A stretch of DNA of 40,955 nucleotides, taken from assembly GCA_903828645.1 (NCBI GenBank), contig CAIKNA010000166.1, positions 1 to 40,955 of the forward strand. Reading direction: 5' to 3'. Under the pieces are notes generated by a model. That model ran no database searches, was not told where the DNA came from, and worked only from the letters and a program-made list of their open reading frames with translations. Source of the stretch: an uncultured Bacteroidales bacterium (lineage in GTDB: Bacteria > Bacteroidota > Bacteroidia > Bacteroidales > FEN-979). Positions within the stretch are counted from its first letter, which is position 1. Every line of letters starts with the position of its first letter. Positions 35,326 to 40,955 of the stretch are shown piece by piece. A program made the translations under genes and the position numbers.

Positions 35326-38295
35326 ATGTCCCATTCGCAAAATGCCCTCGATCCGAAGAAGTACTACTTTATCGACACCTCTTTCAACCTGCTGATGAAG
35401 CGCAGGATCTACCAGATCCTGCTGATATCAAGTACCTACGACTCGTTCATGCTGGAAGAAGATGGCCGTATCGATGAAACCATCTTCATGGAGTATGTGT
35501 CGCTGAACCTCCGTTACCCGCCGCAATTCATCAAGGTAACCTCTGAAGAGGAGGCATTCGAGGTGCTCGAAGACAAGCGCATCGAGCTGGTCATCTCCAT
35601 GCTGAACATTGAGAAGACTGACACCTTCGACATTGCCATGCGCATCAAAAAGCAGTATCCGAGGATTCCGATTGTAGTGCTGACCCCTTTTTCCAGGGAG
35701 GTAAACCTGAAACTGGCTGAAAAGGATATGAGCGCCATCGACTATGTTTTTTGCTGGCTGGGAAATGCCGGCATCCTGCTGGCCATCATCAAACTCATTG
35801 AAGATAAGATGAACATAGACCAGGATGTCCTCCAGGGTGTCCAGGCCATTTTGCTGGTTGAAGATTCGATACGGTTCTACTCCTCCTATCTTCCGAATAT
35901 CTATAAGATCCTGCTGAAGCAATCCAAAACTTTCATGGCCGAAGGGTTGAACGAACACAACAAGATGCTCAGGATGCGCGGGCGGACCAAAATCCTGCTG
36001 GCCACCAACTACGAAGAGGCTGTTAACATGTGGGAAAAATACAAAGGCAACCTGCTCGGCATCATCACCGATATTTCATTCATGCGGGCCGGGGAGACAG
36101 ATAAAACTGCCGGAATTAAGTTTGTGGAAAAGGTCCGGGCCGGGGATGTATACATGCCCATCCTGTTCCAATCCACCGACGTTGAATACGAATCGCTTGC
36201 ACAGGAAATGAAGGTAGGGTTCCTGAACAAAAATTCAAAAACCCTTTCCATTGAATTGAGAAATTACATCACGGAATATTTTTCGTTTGGCGATTTCATC
36301 TTCATCGATCCAAAGAATGGCAGGGAGATCACACGGGCGGTCGACCTGAAGTCGCTCCAGGATAAGATTTTCGAGATTCCCGACGATTCGCTGCTTTACC
36401 ACATGCAGCGCAACCATTTTTCCAAATGGCTCAATGCACGCGCCCTGTTCCCTATTGCGGAGATGTTCAGGGAGGTGTCGGTCACCGCATTCGCAGATGA
36501 CATGGATGAAGCCAAAAGATACCTTTTCGATGCCATCACGGCTTTCCGCATCAACAAAGCGAAGGGGGTCATTGCCGATTTCGACAGGGAAAGGTATGAT
36601 GAATACCTTCAATTTGCCCGCATCGGCGAAGGTTCCATCGGCGGAAAAGCCCGCGGACTGGCCTTTCTCGACTCCCTGATCAAACGGAACCGCCTCACCG
36701 ACCAGTACGAGGATGTACTGATTACCATCCCGCGCACGGTAGTGCTGGGCACCGATATCTTCGATGAATTCATGGAGGAGAACAATCTTTATGAAATCGC
36801 CCTTTCCGACCGCAGCGATAAGGAAATCCTCACCCGGTTTGTCAAGTCGAGGCTGCCTTTCCGGATCCATGAAGACCTTTACAGGTTCATCTCCTGCATC
36901 AACAACCCGATAGCCATCCGGTCGTCGAGCCTGCTTGAAGATTCACATTATCAGCCGTTTGCCGGGATTTATTCAACCTACATGATCCCCAACATCAAGA
37001 ACAACGAACGGCTGATGATCGACAAGCTGAGCGAGGCCATCAAAAGTGTGTATGCCTCTGCCTATTTCAAGGACAGCAAATCATACATGGCTGCCACGCT
37101 CAACATGATCGACGAGGAAAAGATGGGCATCGTTTTGCAGGAGGTGACGGGCCGTCAGTACGGCGACCGGTTTTACCCGGTGATCTCCGGGGTGGCGCGC
37201 TCCATCAATTTTTACCCGCTGGCCCCTGAAAAACCCTCGGATGGCATTGCGAATATTGCCTTTGGCCTGGGGAAATACATCGTGGATGGCGGAAACGGGA
37301 TCAGGTTTTCACCGAAATACCCGAAAAAAATCCTGCAACTTTCCTCCCCTGAAATGGCCCTGAGCGACACCCAGAAGTTCTTTTTCGCACTGGACCTGCG
37401 GCCGGAAAGTTTTTCACCCGATACCGATGACACCGTGAACCTGATGAAATTGCGTATCAGGGATGCCGAAGATGACCATGCCCTGAAAATGGTGGCCTCT
37501 ACGTACGATTATGATAGCAACCAGGTCAAGGATGGGATCCTGTCGGACGGCAAACGGATCGTCACTTTCTCCCCGCAACTCAACCATGGAACCTTCCCGC
37601 TGGCAGCTATTTTACAGCAAGTGCTCGAGATCGGTCAGAGGGAGATGAACAAACCGGTCGAGATCGAATTTGCCGTGAATCTCGACATGCCGAAAGGACA
37701 ACCAAAAGTATTCAGTCTCCTTCAGATCCGCCCCATTGCAGGACGCGATGAAAGCATCAACCTCAAACCGGGGGAGGTACGCAGGGAGGAGACCCTGCTG
37801 ATTTCCGAAACGGCACTTGGCAACGGGATCATCAAGGGGATTCATGATTTTGTTTATGTCAGGCCCGAGATGTTCGATTCACTGAAAAGCGAGGAGATTG
37901 CCGGCAGGCTTGACAAACTCAATGAAAGATTTCTGGTGGAAAAGAAAAACTATGTGCTGGTGGGACCGGGCAGGTGGGGCTCAAACGACCCTTCGCGGGG
38001 GATCCCTGTAAAATGGCCGCAGATCAGCGCCGCCCGCGTCATCGTGGAATCAGGCCTCGACCATTACCGCATCGATCCCAGCCAGGGAACCCACTTCTTC
38101 CAGAACCTCACCTCGTTCCGCGTGGGCTATTTTACGATCAACCCCTTCATCAACGACGGGTTTTACGATATTGAATTCCTCAACAACCAGCCAGCCTTCT
38201 TCGAGGATGAATACATCCGCCATGTGCGCTTCGAAAAGCCTTTCCGCATAGAACTTGACGGGAAGAAGAATTTCGGGGTGGTTTATAAACCGTGA
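35326..38295 (+). CDS. Tandem receiver-like domains fused to a PPDK/PEP-synthase-type ATP-binding domain
   Basis: 989 aa, no signal peptide, so cytoplasmic. Residues 25-165 look like a receiver domain, but the usual phospho-acceptor Asp position reads IELVISMLNI (Ser91), so it is probably not phosphorylated. Residues 173-320 are a second receiver with the acidic pair in LLVEDS (Glu179, Asp180), a candidate Asp249 in IITDISFM, FQSTD, and a Lys in FLNKN. From about 430 the PPDK/PEP-synthase N-terminal (PEP/pyruvate- and ATP-binding) domain follows: GSIGGKARG (436-444), IAIRSSSLLED (from 529), FGLGKYIVDGG (from 646), and LLQIRP (Gln800, Arg802). The rest (to 989, YVLVGPGRWGSNDP and DPSQGTHFFQN) matches neither the phosphohistidine domain nor the PEP-binding TIM barrel, and no GGxTSH-type motif was seen. 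It is therefore not a complete PPDK or PEP synthase. A signalling-controlled phosphotransfer role is a guess. It stands alone between surface-protein genes. Confidence 0.85.
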   Translation: MSHSQNALDPKKYYFIDTSFNLLMKRRIYQILLISSTYDSFMLEEDGRIDETIFMEYVSLNLRYPPQFIKVTSEEEAFEVLEDKRIELVISMLNIEKTDTFDIAMRIKKQYPRIPIVVLTPFSREVNLKLAEKDMSAIDYVFCWLGNAGILLAIIKLIEDKMNIDQDVLQGVQAILLVEDSIRFYSSYLPNIYKILLKQSKTFMAEGLNEHNKMLRMRGRTKILLATNYEEAVNMWEKYKGNLLGIITDISFMRAGETDKTAGIKFVEKVRAGDVYMPILFQSTDVEYESLAQEMKVGFLNKNSKTLSIELRNYITEYFSFGDFIFIDPKNGREITRAVDLKSLQDKIFEIPDDSLLYHMQRNHFSKWLNARALFPIAEMFREVSVTAFADDMDEAKRYLFDAITAFRINKAKGVIADFDRERYDEYLQFARIGEGSIGGKARGLAFLDSLIKRNRLTDQYEDVLITIPRTVVLGTDIFDEFMEENNLYEIALSDRSDKEILTRFVKSRLPFRIHEDLYRFISCINNPIAIRSSSLLEDSHYQPFAGIYSTYMIPNIKNNERLMIDKLSEAIKSVYASAYFKDSKSYMAATLNMIDEEKMGIVLQEVTGRQYGDRFYPVISGVARSINFYPLAPEKPSDGIANIAFGLGKYIVDGGNGIRFSPKYPKKILQLSSPEMALSDTQKFFFALDLRPESFSPDTDDTVNLMKLRIRDAEDDHALKMVASTYDYDSNQVKDGILSDGKRIVTFSPQLNHGTFPLAAILQQVLEIGQREMNKPVEIEFAVNLDMPKGQPKVFSLLQIRPIAGRDESINLKPGEVRREETLLISETALGNGIIKGIHDFVYVRPEMFDSLKSEEIAGRLDKLNERFLVEKKNYVLVGPGRWGSNDPSRGIPVKWPQISAARVIVESGLDHYRIDPSQGTHFFQNLTSFRVGYFTINPFINDGFYDIEFLNNQPAFFEDEYIRHVRFEKPFRIELDGKKNFGVVYKP

Positions 38296-38299
38296 ACAA

Positions 38300-38355
38300 C
38301 AAAATTCAAAATGCAAAATGCAAAGTGCAAATAGCAAATAGCAAAATGCAAAATT
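38300..38355. repeat. Eight-unit 7-bp minisatellite (CAAAATG-like)
   Basis: Exactly eight heptamers, 56 bp: four types, CAAAATT (first and last), CAAAATG (three), CAAAGTG (one) and CAAATAG (two). It fills the 58-bp gap between the convergent genes and overlaps the stop codon of the MBOAT gene on the minus strand. No other strong terminator is visible here. Confidence 0.9.
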
Positions 38356-39910
38356 AAAACTGGATGTAGATGGGCATTGGGGAGCCCAGGCCTCTGAAGT
38401 AAACGATGAGCGATATCATGCCAATGGCGATAAGGGCTTTCCAGGGCCAGGCGACGGGAACAAGTCTTGCACGGAGTTGGGTGTAAACGCTTCCGGGGAT
38501 GAAATGCAGGGCGTATCCTGCAAGGATCATCAGCAGGACTGGACAATAAGCCGAAATGAATGCCGGAAAACCCTGCAGGTAAAAATTGCCGGTGATCTGT
38601 GAAAATACCGTGAAACTTTCGCCGGGTGTGGGCATGCGGAAAAAGACCCAGGCTGTGGTGACAAAAGAGAAGGTGAGGACGATGCCGGTGAACCGGTTGA
38701 TCCGTTTAAATATATTGCCTCTTCCTCTTTTCATCCCGCGGGTGGTGTAACTCCATATCCGCTGAACTCCAAGAGCCACCCCGTGCATCACTCCCCATAC
38801 CAGGAAATTCAACCCGATGCCATGCCACAACCCGCAGGTGGTAAAAGTGACCAGTGCGGAAATTGAGAAAATCACGAGGTCGGTGCGCAGGTACAATTGT
38901 GAAAATAGGTGTTCCTGTTTCATCATCCGCGACAGGCGGAAGGCCAGGGGCAAGAAGATGTAATCCCTCAGCCAGTTAGAGAGGGAGATGTGCCACCGGC
39001 GCCAGAACTCGCCAATGCTCTCCGACCGGTAAGGGAAATTGAAATTGAGCTGGATGTCGAACCCCATCCAGCGGGCGATTCCGCGGGCCATGTCGGTATA
39101 CCCGCTGAAATCGCAATAGATCACCAGTGAATACCCCAGCATGGCAGCAAGGTTCTCCATCCCCGTGTACCGCTCAGGCGTGCTGAAAACCTGCGAAACA
39201 AGATGGAGATTGATGTAATCGCCCATCACCATTTTTTTAAAAGCCCCCGACAGGATCAGGTAAAACCCTTCTGAGACATCCTCCTGCGACAGCCGGAAAG
39301 GTTTTGACAACTGCGGAAGGAAATCCTTTGCACGTTCGATCGGACCCATCTGTACGACAGGGAAAAAGGTGATGTAGGTCATGTAGCATGAAAAAGAGCG
39401 CTCAGGGGCGACCACCCTTTTCCTGACATCAATGAGGTAGCTCAGGTTCGCAAAGGTGTAAAATGAAAGCCCGGCCGGGAATATCAGCGCGGAAAGGTTC
39501 AGGTTCCCGGTTGCAAAAAGGGCTGCCGCCTGCCGGAACCAGGGGGTGTACTTGAAGAGAGCCAGCACCGACAGGTTTACCAGGATCCCGGCCGTGAGAA
39601 GCAGCGTCCGCCGGCGCTCGCTGACCGTTGCACCAATGGCCAGTCCGGCCAGGTAATTGAGCGTTCCGGCAGTCAGGATGACCACCACGAATATCCCGGA
39701 ACATTTGTAATAAAACCAGAGGGAAAACAAGAGGATGACCATCGCACGGCTGTGCGGGGCGCGTCCCAGCGGAATACTCACCAGGAAAAACAACCCGAAA
39801 AAAATGATGAAAAATGGTGCGGTAAAGAAAAACGGACTGCCCGGAACATAGAAGACCGAATTGATCATCCATTCATAAAAACCGGAGAGCGTATCAGGAA
39901 AATTTATCAT
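38354..39910 (-). CDS. MBOAT-family O-acyltransferase (AlgI/PatA-like)
   Basis: 518 aa, polytopic membrane protein with about ten hydrophobic segments. It shows the MBOAT hallmarks: FPAGLSFYTFANLSYLIDV, FFPVVQMGPIERA, YSLVIYCDFSGYTDMARG, GEFWRRWHISLSNWLRDYIFLPL, and TTCGLWHGIGLNFLVWG, where His363 is the expected active-site His. Family members transfer acyl groups, often acetyl, across the membrane to exported polysaccharides or cell-wall glycans. The ATG at 39910 is preceded by GGAGGA about 8 nt upstream, an unusually good Shine-Dalgarno for this phylum. It follows the SGNH hydrolase gene by 21 nt, the usual O-acetylation pairing. Substrate unknown. Confidence 0.93.
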   Translation of the reverse strand: MINFPDTLSGFYEWMINSVFYVPGSPFFFTAPFFIIFFGLFFLVSIPLGRAPHSRAMVILLFSLWFYYKCSGIFVVVILTAGTLNYLAGLAIGATVSERRRTLLLTAGILVNLSVLALFKYTPWFRQAAALFATGNLNLSALIFPAGLSFYTFANLSYLIDVRKRVVAPERSFSCYMTYITFFPVVQMGPIERAKDFLPQLSKPFRLSQEDVSEGFYLILSGAFKKMVMGDYINLHLVSQVFSTPERYTGMENLAAMLGYSLVIYCDFSGYTDMARGIARWMGFDIQLNFNFPYRSESIGEFWRRWHISLSNWLRDYIFLPLAFRLSRMMKQEHLFSQLYLRTDLVIFSISALVTFTTCGLWHGIGLNFLVWGVMHGVALGVQRIWSYTTRGMKRGRGNIFKRINRFTGIVLTFSFVTTAWVFFRMPTPGESFTVFSQITGNFYLQGFPAFISAYCPVLLMILAGYALHFIPGSVYTQLRARLVPVAWPWKALIAIGMISLIVYFRGLGSPMPIYIQF

Positions 39911-39931
39911 GGCTGGTTCCTCCGATGGCAG

Positions 39932-40955
39932 TTACCTTTTGACGGTGGTTTGATATTCCCGGTAGCTTTCACGGATGGCCTCGCGGAGCAACTCTCCCTC
40001 TATTCCATACCCTTTATAGGAAAAATGGATGTACCGGCGGTCGGTCAGTCCCTTGGCTTTCCACTTCGACATCCCTTCCTTTCCTCCCATGATGGTGTAC
40101 CAGTCCCAAATTCCCATGCCGTTGGAGTGTGCATATTCTTTCAGGACATTGCTCACCGTTTCTGCCACCGGATTGGGTTTGTAACTGGTGTGCCGCTTTT
40201 TTCGGGAGGATTTGTAGATCCCCGGAGGTGTGGTAAGAATTATGGCGGCTTTGGTTCCTGTTTGCCGGATCTGCCGGATAAGCTGGTCGATGTCGCCCCT
40301 GAAAGTGTCGGAAGAGTAAGCTTTTACACCAAACGCCTCGTTGGTGCCAAGGGAGATGATGAGCAGGTCGGGGTGAAGCATGGCCAGCTGCCCGGCAAAG
40401 TGTTCCGATTCAAAATAGCTGGAATACATCGCTCCGTTTACCCCGATGGTATGCACGATCACACCTGGCCTGGCCGATTCGAGGCTCATGCCATAAAAGG
40501 TAGCCGAGGTTTGCGACATCCTGGTCTGCATCGCCCGGATCCGGATCTTTTGTGGGTGGTCGTCGATGAGAAAGGTCGTTTTGTAGCTCCAGGATGAATC
40601 CGCAACCGGGTAGAGGCGGCCGCTCAGCTCATTGCTGACTGAAAAGAAAAAACAGCTGTCCCTGTTTGCATGGAAGATGACTAGCCGTGCGGTGGTATCC
40701 GCCGGGGCAATGAAACTTGAGGTAAATTCCACGGTAAAGGAGGCAGAGGGGCTTTCCGACCAAAGCGTAAACCCGGCGATTCCTGTCGGAAGCGGCTTTT
40801 TGACGGTGGCATTTCTCCCGGAGATCCACGGTGTGTCGCAATGTGTGATGTACCCGTTCGGACCGTTCGATTTGGCGAGGCGGTAGGGAAACATCATGCC
40901 ATACCCGGCATTCCCGTATTGAGACTGCATCCATTCGCGCAGCGGCTGGGTGAAA
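39932..40955 (-). CDS. SGNH/GDSL hydrolase-like protein, N-terminus outside window
   Basis: At least 341 residues; the frame is open to the window edge (FTQPLREWMQSQYGNAGYGM before and at the ATG at 40930), so the start lies upstream. The sequence fits Bacteroidota SGNH proteins that begin with a GDSH catalytic block followed by FxQPLRxW, GNAG and FPYRLAKSNGP; that Ser block would be just outside. Inside are a jelly-roll-like stretch (about the first 170 aa), ISLGTNEAFG (the Asn block) and TDRRYIHFSYKGYGIEG, which carries the Asp-x-x-His block (reading DRRYIH, so spacing is slightly atypical). It probably acts in the periplasm with the MBOAT protein to move or remove O-acetyl groups. Confidence 0.85.
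   Translation of the reverse strand, partial: FTQPLREWMQSQYGNAGYGMMFPYRLAKSNGPNGYITHCDTPWISGRNATVKKPLPTGIAGFTLWSESPSASFTVEFTSSFIAPADTTARLVIFHANRDSCFFFSVSNELSGRLYPVADSSWSYKTTFLIDDHPQKIRIRAMQTRMSQTSATFYGMSLESARPGVIVHTIGVNGAMYSSYFESEHFAGQLAMLHPDLLIISLGTNEAFGVKAYSSDTFRGDIDQLIRQIRQTGTKAAIILTTPPGIYKSSRKKRHTSYKPNPVAETVSNVLKEYAHSNGMGIWDWYTIMGGKEGMSKWKAKGLTDRRYIHFSYKGYGIEGELLREAIRESYREYQTTVKR

Noticed and set aside
38300-38355. Heptamer tract as part of a small gene on the minus strand
   Set aside because: The short frame there just translates the repeat and overlaps the end of the receiver-PPDK gene.
39752-40597. Plus-strand 281-codon frame over the MBOAT and SGNH genes
   Set aside because: It overlaps two genes with clear family motifs on the other strand and has no signature of its own.

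Overview
The window looks like a chromosomal segment of a Bacteroidota bacterium, most likely an environmental member of the Bacteroidales. The reasons are: several very large secreted proteins ending in type IX secretion system (T9SS) type A C-terminal sorting domains (a YPNP-type start, a GLY/GIYxV motif near the end, and a Lys-rich tail), Bacteroidota-type promoter boxes (TTTG, about 20 nt, TAnnTTTG), a SprB-like repeat, and start codons mostly lacking Shine-Dalgarno sequences. No RNA gene or CRISPR array was seen. The genus cannot be told from the sequence.

Layout. (1) 1-9054 (+) is the 3' part of a giant repeat adhesin of at least 3017 residues, followed by a hairpin terminator. (2) 9477-18917 and 19009-25287 (+) are two tandem paralogous giant parallel beta-helix proteins (3146 and 2092 aa) with the same module order: beta-helix, beta-helix, two PA14-like domains, Ig-like, beta-helix ending in a choice-of-anchor-Q-like motif, Ig-like, a Gly-rich cap, sorting domain. 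The longer one also carries a DUF1566-like domain and a fourth beta-helix. (3) 25288-27378 is a transposon-scarred gap: a relic leader resembling that of the first beta-helix gene, the 3' fragment of an ISAzo13-type transposase, and directly beside it an IS701-family element with 21-bp terminal inverted repeats and a probable nonsense codon in its transposase. (4) 27379-35249 (+) is a cluster of three secreted proteins sharing cohesin-like domains. The first also has beta-helix and dockerin-like segments and a sorting domain, the second has two cohesin-like domains and no sorting domain, and the third has one cohesin-like domain and a sorting domain. (5) 35326-38295 (+) encodes a cytoplasmic protein with two receiver-like domains fused to a PPDK/PEP-synthase-type ATP-binding domain. 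(6) On the minus strand, a partial SGNH hydrolase and an MBOAT O-acyltransferase form an operon of the polysaccharide O-acetylation type.

How the parts may work together (inference): most of the window builds the cell surface. T9SS would export the adhesins and beta-helix proteins, the cohesin/dockerin-like cluster could form a non-covalent surface assembly, and the MBOAT/SGNH pair could modify an exopolysaccharide or cell-wall glycan. The promoter and leader of the first beta-helix gene resemble those of the cohesin/dockerin gene, hinting at shared control of the two surface loci. The most unusual items are the cohesin/dockerin cluster, the receiver-kinase fusion lacking the phosphohistidine and PEP-barrel domains, the strict 12 x 237-bp repeat array, and signs of gene fusion and sequence homogenisation between the two giant paralogs.
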